From: Nitrospirales bacterium
GTDB taxonomy: Bacteria > Nitrospirota > Nitrospiria > Nitrospirales > UBA8639
Direction of reading: 5' to 3'
NCBI GenBank assembly: GCA_020027205.1
Contig: JAHRAQ010000024.1
Location: 1-64,000, forward strand
DNA length: 64,000 nucleotides
A model generated the notes under the pieces. That model searched no databases. It had not been told where the DNA came from and was given only the letters and a program-made list of their open reading frames with translations. Shown here in pieces: positions 9,199 through 18,254 of this stretch (within the stretch, counting starts at the first letter, position 1; each line of letters opens with the position of its first letter). The translations under genes were made by a program, and so were the position numbers.

Positions 9199-10452
9199 AT
9201 GGAGACGAGCGTAGAAACGCTGGTTGGAAAAATCGAAACGTTTGCGGGAAACGGCAAATCCCGCAGCACGGGAAACGGGAAACGCGCGAAGAAAGCGGGC
9301 ATTCCCCTGCCGAATCACGTGTGCATGGACAGGGACGGCCGCTGGCTCTACATCGCCGAAAACGGCTCCGACCGGGTGCGGCGGGTTGATCTGGACGCCG
9401 GGACCATCCATAACTACGCGGGCATCGGAGAGACCTGTTACAGCGGGGATTACGGCCCCTGCGGGGAAGCCGGGCTGTATCTGCCGTTGAGCGTGGCGGT
9501 TGATTCGAACAACGATTTGTATATTTGCGATTCGGGAAGCAACCGGATTCGCAAAGTCGATCACAAGACCGACGTCATCACGACCGTCGTGGGGTCCGGT
9601 GAGTCGGGGTTTCGGGACGACGGCCCCGCGCTGGAGGTCACCTTGAGTTACCCCGGCGCGATTGCGTTCGACGCGGACGACAATCTGTACATCGCCGACA
9701 CCCAGGCCCACCGCATTCGGAAATTCGATCCCCGGACGGGCATGGTGACCACGATTGCCGGGACCTGGTCACGGGAAGATGAAGACTGGATCAGTCCCCT
9801 GACCGCGCAGAATCTGGTGGTCCTGTCCGGCGACGCGATCGGCATTGACTTCACCGATGATCAGGGATGGCTGCGCCCGCAATGTTCGGACGATTTGGAT
9901 TTGTCCCCGTATCTTGACGACGGCCGCCCCGCGCTGGAAGCGAAACTGTGGGACATTGTGGCGATTGACGTGGATCGCGCCGGCAACGTGATTCTCACGG
10001 ACAAAGCCAGCAACCGCATTCGAAAAATTGACGCGCAGACGGGCGTGATTTCCACGATCGCCGGGGTGTGCCGCTACGGATACGATGGAGACGGCAAACC
10101 CGCCGTCAGGGCCATGCTGAACGTGCCGGAAGCCGCCGTTGTTGATCGCGACGGCAACGTGTACGTTGCGGATTCGATGAATCACCGCGTGCGGAAAGTT
10201 GACGCCGCCACGGGGTTTATCGAAACCGCCGCGGGGAACGGGGACAGCGGGTACGACGACAAAAACATGGGCGGGTGCGGCGCCGCGCGGTTTGTGGCCA
10301 AAGAAAACTCGGACATGCTGGCGCATGGAGACGGCAATCCGGCGGTCGATGCCATGGTGAACGCTCCGTCGGGATTGGCGATCGACGCGCAGGGCCATCT
10401 CTATATTTGCGAGCGCAACGAAAATAAAATTCGGCGCGTCAAATTGTGGTAG
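9199..10452 (+). CDS. NHL-repeat beta-propeller protein
   Basis: The 417 residues contain at least six NHL-type blades, each with a LYIAD-like strand and a N-R-IRKVD-like strand (for example SNRIRKVD, NHRVRKVD, NKIRRVK). There is no obvious signal peptide with the chosen ATG at 9199, which has AGGGGG just upstream. NHL propellers are usually binding platforms or, less often, lyases; no catalytic residues can be assigned here. The gene follows tatA by about 10 bases and is likely co-transcribed with it. Confidence 0.8.
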   Translation: METSVETLVGKIETFAGNGKSRSTGNGKRAKKAGIPLPNHVCMDRDGRWLYIAENGSDRVRRVDLDAGTIHNYAGIGETCYSGDYGPCGEAGLYLPLSVAVDSNNDLYICDSGSNRIRKVDHKTDVITTVVGSGESGFRDDGPALEVTLSYPGAIAFDADDNLYIADTQAHRIRKFDPRTGMVTTIAGTWSREDEDWISPLTAQNLVVLSGDAIGIDFTDDQGWLRPQCSDDLDLSPYLDDGRPALEAKLWDIVAIDVDRAGNVILTDKASNRIRKIDAQTGVISTIAGVCRYGYDGDGKPAVRAMLNVPEAAVVDRDGNVYVADSMNHRVRKVDAATGFIETAAGNGDSGYDDKNMGGCGAARFVAKENSDMLAHGDGNPAVDAMVNAPSGLAIDAQGHLYICERNENKIRRVKLW

Positions 10453-10554
10453 GCGCGTTCGGCGTCCCGTGTGAGATCGAGCCGCGCCGCGCCCGTGGTT
10501 CCCGCGCGGTTCCATGCGGGTTGCCGGAGTATTTCCTGAACGCCGGATATCGAC

Positions 10555-11397
10555 ATGGTGCAAGCGAAACGAATCTCTTCTCGCGCGCTTCTCGCCATGG
10601 GAGCGGGCCTGCTGGTGACGGCGGGGGCGCTGGGCTGGTTCGGGGTTCCCGTGGTCAGTTCTCAAGGGATTGTCATCCGGTCGCATTTCCTTGAGGGTGA
10701 CGTTCCGACCCGGCCGTCCGATGCCGCATGGGAAACCATCGCGCCCATTCCCATTCCTTTAAGCGGGCAAATCATCACCCGCCCGGTCTGGCCGGAGCCA
10801 AGCGCCAAAGTCATCTCGGTACGTTCCGTCCACAACGGTGCATCCATTGCGTTTCTGGTGGAATGGCAGGATGCGACCAAAAATGAACGGCTCACGCCCG
10901 GCGTGTTTCGTGACGGGGCGGCCCTGGCGCTTCCGCTGGGCGACGCGCCCGCGTTTTTCTGCATGGGGCAGTTGGATCACTACGTGAACATCTGGCACTG
11001 GAAGGCGGATTGGCAAAGCGACGTGGATCGCAGAAAAGCCAGGGCCAAAGAGAAAAAACGAAAGAAGGGAGGCATTCGCCGGTTTGAAGTTATTCCCCGC
11101 CGGCCGTCGTCCATCGAAGATCTCATCGGGGGAGGGTTCAGCACTCTGACAAGCAAAGTCCGCCAGGGCAACATCAAAGGGGAAGCCGAATGGAAAAATG
11201 GATTCTGGCGCGTGGTGATGCATCGTCCGTTGACCCAGCCGGGAGATGCGACGGAAAATGAAGCCGTGTTAATCCCCGGCCGGCTTCAGGCCGTGTCCTT
11301 TGCCGTCTGGAACGGCGAAAACAAGGAACGGAACGGACAAAAAGCAGTCGCGTCCTGGCTCCGGTTGCTCGTCGATCCCGTCGGCGGGCCGCCATGA
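10555..11397 (+). CDS. Second ethylbenzene-dehydrogenase-gamma-like haem b protein
   Basis: This paralogue of the product of 3525-4478 has a signal peptide or anchor at residues 1-37 and the same core: PLSGQIITRP, then Met137 in FCMGQ followed by YVNIWHWKADW, and Lys263 in ERNGQKAVASW. Met and Lys are the haem ligands known in this family. A Lys/Arg-rich insertion (around residues 160-182) replaces a loop of the first paralogue. Its stop overlaps the ATG of the PDZ gene by four bases (ATGA), so the two are translationally coupled. It is probably a periplasmic electron carrier. Confidence 0.85.
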   Translation: MVQAKRISSRALLAMGAGLLVTAGALGWFGVPVVSSQGIVIRSHFLEGDVPTRPSDAAWETIAPIPIPLSGQIITRPVWPEPSAKVISVRSVHNGASIAFLVEWQDATKNERLTPGVFRDGAALALPLGDAPAFFCMGQLDHYVNIWHWKADWQSDVDRRKARAKEKKRKKGGIRRFEVIPRRPSSIEDLIGGGFSTLTSKVRQGNIKGEAEWKNGFWRVVMHRPLTQPGDATENEAVLIPGRLQAVSFAVWNGENKERNGQKAVASWLRLLVDPVGGPP

Positions 11398-11834
11398 CGT
11401 GGCGTCTTGCCGGTGTGATGGCGGCGTTGCTCGCCGGTCTCGCGGCGGGGTGGGGCGTTTCCGCCTTTGCCCAGAGCGGCGACGACGTGATGACCGACGA
11501 CAAGGCCCTTGCCCTGGCCGAAGAGTTTGGCGTGGAAGTCGGCAAGGTTGACGAGGAGATCAAAGACATTCTCGGACTCACGAAAGCCGAAGGCGTGGTG
11601 GTCTTTGCGGTGATCGGCAACACGCCGGCGGATCGTGCCGGCATCAAGGTCAAGGCCATTATCAAAGAAGTGGACGGCCGGGAAATCGGCACATTGTCGG
11701 ACTTGGGACGGGCGCTGGAACAGGCGCTGCCGACGCAGAATTTTTCCGTGGCCACGTTTGAAACAGCCGGCATTGATGATCAGGGCGTGAGCGGCGGATT
11801 AAACTTTCATTTCGTTCGCGTTGCGAAGGAGTAG
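11394..11834 (+). CDS. Secreted PDZ-domain protein
   Basis: The 146-residue product has a signal peptide ending near AFAQS (residue 27). One PDZ-like domain (about residues 55-140) contains VVFAVIGNTPADRAGIKVKAI and a VDGREI turn, as in HtrA PDZ domains, but there is no protease domain. It may recruit or chaperone periplasmic partners, plausibly the haem proteins or cytochromes encoded on either side. It overlaps the upstream stop by four bases and is followed by the first pentahaem cytochrome after eight bases. Confidence 0.75.
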   Translation: MTWRLAGVMAALLAGLAAGWGVSAFAQSGDDVMTDDKALALAEEFGVEVGKVDEEIKDILGLTKAEGVVVFAVIGNTPADRAGIKVKAIIKEVDGREIGTLSDLGRALEQALPTQNFSVATFETAGIDDQGVSGGLNFHFVRVAKE

Positions 11835-11842
11835 CCCAGGCC

Positions 11843-13213
11843 ATGCCGTTTGTCGACACCTCCAAGCGTCATCACGGATTCCGTGGTGTGCCGGGATGGA
11901 TCTCGCCGGCGTTGCTGGCGGTGGTCGCGTTGGGCGCGTTGCCATGGGCGCATGCGCAGGCTCCGCCGGACGCGCCGGAACAGCAGGCGTGGATCGGGGA
12001 AATCGAAGAAGTCTTTATCCCTTCAGATCAATGCAAACAATGCCATGACCGCCACTACGAAGAATGGAAAGGAATGCGTGAGCAAACCCCCGACCTCAAA
12101 ACGTTTGGCCGCGTGGACGGGGCGCTGCTGCATGGAACCGCGCTGACGTCTCCCGTGTTCAAAACGGTGCTTGGTGTCTGGCTGCAAACCGGCCCCACCG
12201 CGGATGAACAACGCCGCTGCCTGGCCTGTCACGCTCCCGCCGTGACGGTGTTTCCGCAACACACGGACAACATCATTGCCCAGGTGCTGTCTGAACGTCC
12301 CGCGCGACGGGGAAAGAAGGCCGCGAAAAAATACCGCGTGGAAGGGATCGGGTGTTCGTCCTGTCATCTGATTGATTCCGTCATGGACAATCCGGCGGAT
12401 TACCCCACGTTTCACATCAATCCCCAAAAGGCCATGTTCGGCCCCTATGCGGACGCCGAGGACAATCTTGTGCATCCCTCGAAGCAGGCCGACGTGTACC
12501 GTGGCGCGCAATTCTGCGCCTCTTGCCATTTCAGCAAAGTGAAGGATGTGACCCGGGCCGGGTTGTCGGGGCAGATTCTGCAGGGGACGATTTGTCAGGA
12601 TTGCCACATGGAGCGGTCAACGGGCAGTTCCACTTCCAAACGCGGGTCGCTGACGCGGCCCATCGGCCGGCACTGGTTTCAGGGGATTGTCATACCGGGC
12701 ATTATGTTGAGCAATCGCAACTTGCAGGCGGAGTGGTTTTCCCGCGTGGACATCGACGTGCGGCGGTCCGAACAGCGTGTCGACGGCACGGTGCTGGTCA
12801 GAAACGGGAGTCTGCCGCACATGTTTCCGGGGGGCGATCCCACGCTCAAACAGTTTTTTGTGATGGTGACGGTGAAAGACGCCGATGGGCGCGTCCTTGG
12901 CTCCGGCGAAGAACGTTTTGGACTGCCGTTTGAAAAAATTCTTCGCGGCCCGATTCCGAACCCGCTTGTCACCGGAGGCACCACGCGGAAAGTGCCGTTC
13001 TCGATCCGAATCAACGCGGGCACCGCTCCGAGTTTCGTCGAGGCCACGTTGAGTTATGCCCTGATTCCAGAACCGGGCCGTGCCCTGCTGGAGAAATATC
13101 TTGCGACGTTGGAGCATGAGCGGGACAAAGAGCGCGCCAAATCGATCCTTGTTGATTATGCGTCGAAGCGGCTGCTCACGTTCCGAACGAAGTCTTTGTC
13201 GTCCGCGCCCTGA
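11843..13213 (+). CDS. Pentahaem c-type cytochrome
   Basis: A signal peptide ends near AHA (about residue 38). Five CXXCH haem sites start at Cys64 (CKQCH), Cys126 (CLACH), Cys171 (CSSCH), Cys225 (CASCH) and Cys251 (CQDCH). The spacing resembles the cytochrome c554-like multihaem superfamily. The C-terminal 170 residues lack haem motifs and look beta-rich. AAGGAG lies 11 bases before the ATG. A periplasmic electron-transfer role is expected. The following gene is a paralogue with the same layout. Confidence 0.88.
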   Translation: MPFVDTSKRHHGFRGVPGWISPALLAVVALGALPWAHAQAPPDAPEQQAWIGEIEEVFIPSDQCKQCHDRHYEEWKGMREQTPDLKTFGRVDGALLHGTALTSPVFKTVLGVWLQTGPTADEQRRCLACHAPAVTVFPQHTDNIIAQVLSERPARRGKKAAKKYRVEGIGCSSCHLIDSVMDNPADYPTFHINPQKAMFGPYADAEDNLVHPSKQADVYRGAQFCASCHFSKVKDVTRAGLSGQILQGTICQDCHMERSTGSSTSKRGSLTRPIGRHWFQGIVIPGIMLSNRNLQAEWFSRVDIDVRRSEQRVDGTVLVRNGSLPHMFPGGDPTLKQFFVMVTVKDADGRVLGSGEERFGLPFEKILRGPIPNPLVTGGTTRKVPFSIRINAGTAPSFVEATLSYALIPEPGRALLEKYLATLEHERDKERAKSILVDYASKRLLTFRTKSLSSAP

Positions 13214-13258
13214 CAGCCCGTTCGTTGATGCCGTGGTGATGCGGTGAGGTTCGGCTTT

Positions 13259-14500
13259 ATGAAAACAGTTTCCCCCATGGCGCGTTGGGCGGCGGGCGTG
13301 TTCGCGGTGAGCGTACTGCCGGCGATGGTTGCCGGTCTTCCCGTCGGCGTCACCGTCCCGCCGGCCGCCGGGGAGGATGCGGCGACACCGCTGGAAAAAG
13401 CCTTTCCCCATTCTCAAAAATGCAAGCGGTGTCATTTACGGGTGTTTGAAGAATGGGAAGCCTCCGCGCAATCCCGTTCCATTTTAAGCGCGCCGTTCCA
13501 TGTGTCGCTGGAGCGATACCGAAACACCTCCGGTGACGCGGACGGCGGCATGTGTTTCCGGTGTCATGCGCCGAGCGTGTTGGAATATCCCGACCATGTC
13601 GGTGTCTATCTCAAGGAGATTGCCTCCGGCGATCCGAATCTGGACGGCGTCGGGTGTTCGCAATGCCATTTGATCAAAGACGTGGACTCCGAACGGCACC
13701 CCCCGCATCCGACGTATCAACTCGGACGGGTCGTGTTCGGCAGTTATGAAAAACCCGCGGACAATCTGGCGCATCAGTCCGCTCCGTCGGCGTTGTATGG
13801 CCAATCGCGGTATTGCGTGGCCTGCCATGAAAATTTGCCCGGGTATGAAAACCTTCCCGACCTCCTTGGCCCCTGGCATAAAACCGAAGCCCAGAAGAAG
13901 GGAAAACAGTGCCAGTCATGTCATATGCCGGAGGCGTTCGGGGAATCGGCCAACGGAGAGCGGAACCGAAAAATCTCGAATCACAGTTTCCCCGGCCGTT
14001 TTGGAAAAGTTCGCGCCGATGCCGTGACCATGGACGTTGAGACGGACGTGCGCGGGAAAGAATCCGAAGTCAAGGTCACGATTCGGAGTCTTGTCCCGCA
14101 CAATCTGCCTCTGCCCCATCCGGGGTGGTCCCGCGTGGAACTTGACGTGACGATTCTGGGAAAAAATTTGCGAAAAACTTATTCCGAACAACGGTATTAC
14201 GAGCGCGTCTTTGGCGATCAAAACGGCAAGGCCACGATCTTTGACTTCGAAGGGGCAAGCGTGTTGCGGGACACCGTGCTCAAGCCGGAGGAAACACGGG
14301 TGGAACGGTTTGTTATTCCGACGCCCGCCGACGCGCCGTCCATGGATGTGATCGTCACCATGACCTATTCGCCGATTCACGGCCCCGACGATTTTGTGAA
14401 CGAGGTCGTGCGGCGGGCCGCCCTGGGAAGAAAAGATCGCGCGTTCCAACCCGTCCGGATCAGTCGTTACAAGGAAAACATTTCATTGGAAACCCCATAG
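13259..14500 (+). CDS. Pentahaem c-type cytochrome, paralogue of the preceding gene
   Basis: CXXCH sites start at Cys55 (CKRCH), Cys99 (CFRCH), Cys133 (CSQCH), Cys186 (CVACH) and Cys218 (CQSCH). The layout matches the upstream cytochrome, including the GCSXCHLI motif at haem 3 and a haem-free beta-rich C-terminal half. A signal peptide follows ATG 13259; a GTG at 13244 in the same frame is possible but would lengthen the leader. The two genes look like a tandem duplication and may form a wire or a donor-acceptor pair. Confidence 0.88.
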   Translation: MKTVSPMARWAAGVFAVSVLPAMVAGLPVGVTVPPAAGEDAATPLEKAFPHSQKCKRCHLRVFEEWEASAQSRSILSAPFHVSLERYRNTSGDADGGMCFRCHAPSVLEYPDHVGVYLKEIASGDPNLDGVGCSQCHLIKDVDSERHPPHPTYQLGRVVFGSYEKPADNLAHQSAPSALYGQSRYCVACHENLPGYENLPDLLGPWHKTEAQKKGKQCQSCHMPEAFGESANGERNRKISNHSFPGRFGKVRADAVTMDVETDVRGKESEVKVTIRSLVPHNLPLPHPGWSRVELDVTILGKNLRKTYSEQRYYERVFGDQNGKATIFDFEGASVLRDTVLKPEETRVERFVIPTPADAPSMDVIVTMTYSPIHGPDDFVNEVVRRAALGRKDRAFQPVRISRYKENISLETP

Positions 14501-14515
14501 GGGGTGCGCCGGGGC

Positions 14516-14559
14516 GCGAAGACCGAAGGCCGTCTGTGCGGAGACCGAAGGCGGTCTGC
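14516..14559. repeat. Two tandem 22-base units, each a small hairpin
   Basis: Unit 1 (14516-14537) and unit 2 (14538-14559) differ at a few positions. Unit 2 contains AGACCG, loop AAGG, CGGTCT. It lies between the convergent cytochrome and ilvD genes and may serve as a two-way stop, but no T-run follows. Confidence 0.6.
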
Positions 14560-14621
14560 GCGGAGGCGCGATGCGCGGCGTTTGCCTCGACGGGTGTTCG
14601 CTTGTCCGGCAGGCGGACGGT

Positions 14622-16295
14622 CTACGAGGTGACCGCGCCTTTGGCCGAAGACCCCACGCTCTTCGCGTATTTGGCGAGGACGCCGCTGGTATATCGGGGC
14701 GGCCGCGCGCTCCACCGACGCAACCTGGTTTGTATTTCGTTCTCGGCAATGTCCAGTTCGAGTCGCCGATTCGGGATGTCAAACGTGATGGGATCCCCGT
14801 TTCTGACCGCCGCAATGGGGCCGCCGCGCGCGGCTTCCGGCGTCACGTGGCCAGCCATTAATCCGTGCGTGGCGCCGGAGAACCGGCCGTCCGTCAGCAG
14901 GGCCACGGTCTCTCCAAGCCCGGCGCCGACAAGGGCACTGGTCACGCCGAGCATCTCCCTCATGCCCGGCCCTCCCTGCGGCCCTTCATAACGAATCACG
15001 ACGACGTCGCCGTCCTCGATGGCGCCGTTCCGCACCGCGGCAAAGGCGTCTTCTTCGCAATCAAACACTTTGGCCGGACCGGTATGGGTCAACTTGCGCT
15101 GTCCCGCGACTTTAACCACGCAGCCGTCCGGGGCCAGGTTGCCGTGTAAAATCACCAGGCCGCCCGTCGAAGCAATCGGCTCTTCCACGCGACGGACGAC
15201 GCGCTGACCTGATGTTTCCGACGCGGCGGCGGCTTCTTCCCTGATGGTGCGTCCCGTGACGGTGAGACAGTCGCCCTTGAGTAGCCCCGCGTCCGCCAGA
15301 CGTTTGGCGACGAGACGGGTGCCGCCGGCCCGGTACAAATCCGCGGCCATGTACCGGCCGGCGGGTTTCAAATCGGCGAGCAGCGGTGTGCGCCGGTTGA
15401 CGGCGTCAAAATCATCGATCTCCAGCGCCACGCCCATTTCGTGGGCCACGGCCAGCAGGTGCAGCACGGCATTGGTGGAGCCGCCGGTCGAGGCCACCGC
15501 GGCAATCGCGTTGTCCAGGGCGTCGCGCGTGATAATGGCGCCGGGGCGCAGGTCGCGCTTGAGCAACTCCATCACGAGATGACCGCATTGGGTTGCGATG
15601 GATGGTTTTTCCGGATCCAACGCCGGCACGCCATTAAACCCCATCGGGGAGATTCCCAGAAACTCAAACGCAATCGCCATGGTGTTGGCGGTGAACTGTC
15701 CGCCGCACGCGCCCGCGCCGGGACAGGCGGCGCGTTCGAGGTCATGGAGATCGGCCTCCGACATGGTGCCGCGCGCATGTGCGCCCACCGCCTCGAACAC
15801 GTCTTGAATGGAAACCTGTCGATCCTGGAACACGCCGGGCATGATGGAGCCGCCGTACAACATCAGCGACGGCAGGTTGAGCCGGGCCAGCGCCATGACC
15901 GTCCCCGGAATGGTTTTGTCGCACCCGGACAGCGCCACCACCGCGTCAAACAGGTGACCGCGGACGACCAGTTCGATGGAATCCGCCACGACTTCACGGC
16001 TGACCAGCGAGGCTTTCATGCCCTCGGTGCCCATGCTGATCCCGTCGGAGATGACCACGCTGTTGAATTCCAGCGGCACCCCGCCGGCGTCGCGGATGCC
16101 CGCCTTGACCTGCTCTGCAAGATCGCGCAGGTGCAGATTGCAGGGCGTCACCTCGGACCATGTGTTGGCGACGGCGATGAGCGGCTTGGAAAAATCCTCG
16201 TCCCGCAATCCCACCGCCCGCAACATGGCCCGCGCCGGCGCCCGCCCCGGGCCGTCCGTCAAGTCACGACTTTTATGTTTGACGTTTGATGTCAT
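14622..16295 (-). CDS. ilvD: Dihydroxy-acid dehydratase
   Basis: The 557-residue protein is full length for IlvD, which dehydrates 2,3-dihydroxy-isovalerate and -methylvalerate in valine and isoleucine synthesis. Conserved parts visible are the substrate region [15 protein letters not shown], the Fe-S cysteines in SGCDKTIPG and [15 protein letters not shown], and the C-terminal [12 protein letters not shown]. It stands alone on the minus strand, convergent with the cytochromes and preceded by repeat-rich DNA. No other branched-chain amino acid gene is nearby. Confidence 0.95.
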   Translation of the reverse strand: MTSNVKHKSRDLTDGPGRAPARAMLRAVGLRDEDFSKPLIAVANTWSEVTPCNLHLRDLAEQVKAGIRDAGGVPLEFNSVVISDGISMGTEGMKASLVSREVVADSIELVVRGHLFDAVVALSGCDKTIPGTVMALARLNLPSLMLYGGSIMPGVFQDRQVSIQDVFEAVGAHARGTMSEADLHDLERAACPGAGACGGQFTANTMAIAFEFLGISPMGFNGVPALDPEKPSIATQCGHLVMELLKRDLRPGAIITRDALDNAIAAVASTGGSTNAVLHLLAVAHEMGVALEIDDFDAVNRRTPLLADLKPAGRYMAADLYRAGGTRLVAKRLADAGLLKGDCLTVTGRTIREEAAAASETSGQRVVRRVEEPIASTGGLVILHGNLAPDGCVVKVAGQRKLTHTGPAKVFDCEEDAFAAVRNGAIEDGDVVVIRYEGPQGGPGMREMLGVTSALVGAGLGETVALLTDGRFSGATHGLMAGHVTPEAARGGPIAAVRNGDPITFDIPNRRLELDIAENEIQTRLRRWSARPPRYTSGVLAKYAKSVGSSAKGAVTS

Positions 16296-16418
16296 CGGTG
16301 TGCTCTGATTTCTATTTTACCGTTCCACCTTCCGTCATTCCCTCTCCGTCACCTTCGGCACCTTTGCCCTCTCCGTCATTTCCGTTCCCTCTTTCCGTCC
16401 TTCCCGCATCCCTCTTTC

Positions 16419-16589
16419 CGTCATTCCCGACCCCCGATTAAAAATGTCGGGGGCAGGCATTAGTAGTCGGGAATCCATCCTTCTGTTTCCTTGTCCCCAT
16501 CACAGGGAAGACAATACAACTGAAAGATGGACCTTCGGAGCATTTGCCGTTGGCAAATACTTCCCGACTAAAGATGTCGGGAATGACAG
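16419..16589. repeat. Palindromic intergenic repeat, copy E (with 29-base insert)
   Basis: The left half is expanded (CCGTCATTCCCGAC, a GTCGGGGGC variant, then AGTCGGGAATCC). The right half is split by a 29-base insert at 16532-16560 between GATGGA and TTCCCGAC. The insert contains the palindrome ATTTGCC-GTT-GGCAAAT. The identical insert occurs in copy H. Degenerate CCGTCATT words extend left to about 16330. Confidence 0.8.
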
Positions 16590-16673
16590 CGGGGGGACAA
16601 ATGCCGTCGTCATGCCCTCGCCGTCCCGCCATCCGTCACGCCCGCACCCTCTCCTTCCGTCATCCCCTCCTTC

Positions 16674-16790
16674 TGTCATTCCCGACGTTTTTAATCGGGA
16701 ATCCATCTTTCTGTTGCATTCCCTCCCACCCCCAGACAGGAAGAAGAAAAAGAAGGATGGATTCCCGACTACGAACGTCGGGAATGACGG
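16674..16790. repeat. Palindromic intergenic repeat, copy F (complete)
   Basis: TGTCATTCCCGAC faces TCGGGAATCCATC, then GGATGGATTCCCGAC faces CGTCGGGAATGACGG. Copies E and F fill most of the 613-base gap upstream of ilvD. Nothing else was recognised from 16791 to 16908. Confidence 0.85.
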
Positions 16791-16908
16791 AGGGTGGATT
16801 CACGCGTTTCTTATTCCCCGTGCCTCCGCCGGATGCCTTTGCTTTTGCGGGAACAACACAAAACTCCATCGGCAGAAGTTCAAATGTGGCACAGTCAACG
16901 CGGTGCGG

Positions 16909-17856
16909 TCAATGAGCGGGGGCACCGGCTTCGGCTCGTGCCCTTGCCATCATCCGGCAGTAGGAACAGACTTCCGCCGACGTGGGCTGGCCGCACGCGG
17001 TGCAGGGGTGGAGGTGTTGCCGGTCCTGTTCGGCCATGGTGTGATGGGCGTCCGGCGATGCGGCCCGGCGTTCCAGAAATTGCAGATAAAAGTTCTGTTT
17101 GGTGCCCGGCGATTCCATTTCCAGTTGATTCAGGGCGTGTTTGTACGCCAGCAGTTTGGAGCCTTTGGCCATCGGACATTCGTCCACGATGTAGTCGATG
17201 CGATGGAGCAACGCATAGGCCGCGATCTCGCGTTCGGTCAGGCGGTGCAGGGGTTTGACTTTTTTGGCGAACCCGTCCAGTGAGGCCGGCAGGACGGGCG
17301 CCTGTTTGTCCAGATAGTCCGTCTGCCAGTGCAGAACGTTGCCAAGGAGTCGTGCCGCCTCGTCGTCCAGATTGTGCCCGGTGGCCATCACGTCATAATC
17401 CCGTTCCACGGCCACGCGGTTAAACTGATAGCGTTTCATAGTGCCGCAGGCGGCGCAGGTCGGACGGCGTACCAGCGTGGCCAGTTCACGGATGCCGGCG
17501 CCCTGTTCCTGTTCAATCGTGTGAATATGCAGCGTCACCCGGTACGGGGCCGCCACGGTGTCGGTGAAACGTTGAACTTTTTGACGGGACTGTACAGAAT
17601 AGTCGCCGATGCCCAAGTTCACGTAGAGGGCGTCGGCCCGGTAGCCGAGTTGCAGCAGGATGGACCAGAGGGCGAGACTGTCCTTGCCGCCGGACACCGC
17701 CACCAGAATGCGGTCGTCGGCGGTGAACATCCGGTGGGACGCAATGGCGCGGCGCACCTGGGTCCGCACGAATTCGGTGAAGCAGTCTTTGCACAACGCG
17801 GTGTTGTGCCTGGGCATTTTGATCACGGCGGAACGGGGGCATTTTCGGCAGTGCAT
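16909..17856 (-). CDS. ttuA: TtuA-family tRNA 2-thiolation enzyme (ATP-PPase)
   Basis: TtuA adenylates and thiolates U54 of tRNA using sulfur carried by TtuB. The N-terminal zinc site is CRKC...CKDC (residues 3-25) and the C-terminal one is CTAC...CSYC (last 35 residues). The PP-loop SGGKDS is at 55-60. The catalytic Fe-S cysteines expected in TtuA appear as CAAC near residue 140 plus a Cys in DECPMAKGS. The sulfur-carrier gene lies seven bases upstream on the same strand, which strongly supports TtuA over TtcA or TilS. Confidence 0.88.
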   Translation of the reverse strand: MHCRKCPRSAVIKMPRHNTALCKDCFTEFVRTQVRRAIASHRMFTADDRILVAVSGGKDSLALWSILLQLGYRADALYVNLGIGDYSVQSRQKVQRFTDTVAAPYRVTLHIHTIEQEQGAGIRELATLVRRPTCAACGTMKRYQFNRVAVERDYDVMATGHNLDDEAARLLGNVLHWQTDYLDKQAPVLPASLDGFAKKVKPLHRLTEREIAAYALLHRIDYIVDECPMAKGSKLLAYKHALNQLEMESPGTKQNFYLQFLERRAASPDAHHTMAEQDRQHLHPCTACGQPTSAEVCSYCRMMARARAEAGAPAH

Positions 17857-17863
17857 GGCGTGA

Positions 17864-18058
17864 CTAGCCTCCCGAAATCACGGAGCGGATTTCCACGGCG
17901 TCGGAATCCTGAAGCACCGCATCCTCGGTGACCAGTTCGTCGCCACGGATGACCAGATAGGCTTCCGGCGTCAGGTCGAGCCGTTGCAGAAGTTGGCGGA
18001 CGTGGATGGGGCCTTGCACTTCAAGTTCTTTGCGCGGATGGGTGACAGTGACGTTCAT
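17864..18058 (-). CDS. ttuB: TtuB/ThiS-like sulfur carrier
   Basis: This 64-residue ubiquitin-like protein begins MNVTVTHPRKELEV, has a QLLQRLDLTPEAYLVIRG core and ends in SVISGG, the C-terminal Gly-Gly that is adenylated and thiocarboxylated in this family. It supplies sulfur for the adjacent TtuA. A ThiS or MoaD role is less likely because no thi or moa genes are near. The start is set by the family length; a -10 box ends only seven bases before the ATG, so the mRNA may be leaderless. Confidence 0.85.
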   Translation of the reverse strand: MNVTVTHPRKELEVQGPIHVRQLLQRLDLTPEAYLVIRGDELVTEDAVLQDSDAVEIRSVISGG

Positions 18059-18065
18059 GGCGGGT

Positions 18066-18095
18066 ATCATAGAGGCGGAGCAGGCGGATTTGCAA
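18066..18095 (-). promoter_or_regulatory. Promoter of ttuB-ttuA, probably leaderless
   Basis: On the minus strand, TTGCAA (18095-18090) and TATGAT (18071-18066) are separated by 18 bases. The ATG at 18058 begins after seven bases, at the expected transcription start. Confidence 0.5.
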
Positions 18096-18134
18096 TGAAC
18101 CGCCGATGCCGCCGTTTTTGGTCGGCGCGTTGAT

Positions 18135-18164
18135 TTGGCAAAACACCATTCGGCGCGGTATCCT
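18135..18164 (+). promoter_or_regulatory. Possible promoter of tkt
   Basis: TTGGCA (18135-18140) and TATCCT (18159-18164) are separated by 18 bases, about 90 bases before the preferred tkt start. Confidence 0.35.
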
Positions 18165-18254
18165 CGCGCATCACGACATGACGGTTGCCATTCATCCGGC
18201 AGGGTGGTCGCCGCCGGAGTTCCGTCAGGCGTTGCTCGTCGTTGGACAAAAGGC

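Noticed and set aside
14516..14559. Rho-independent terminator in the tandem hairpins
   Set aside because: Stems are short and no T-run follows on either strand, so only a repeat is called.
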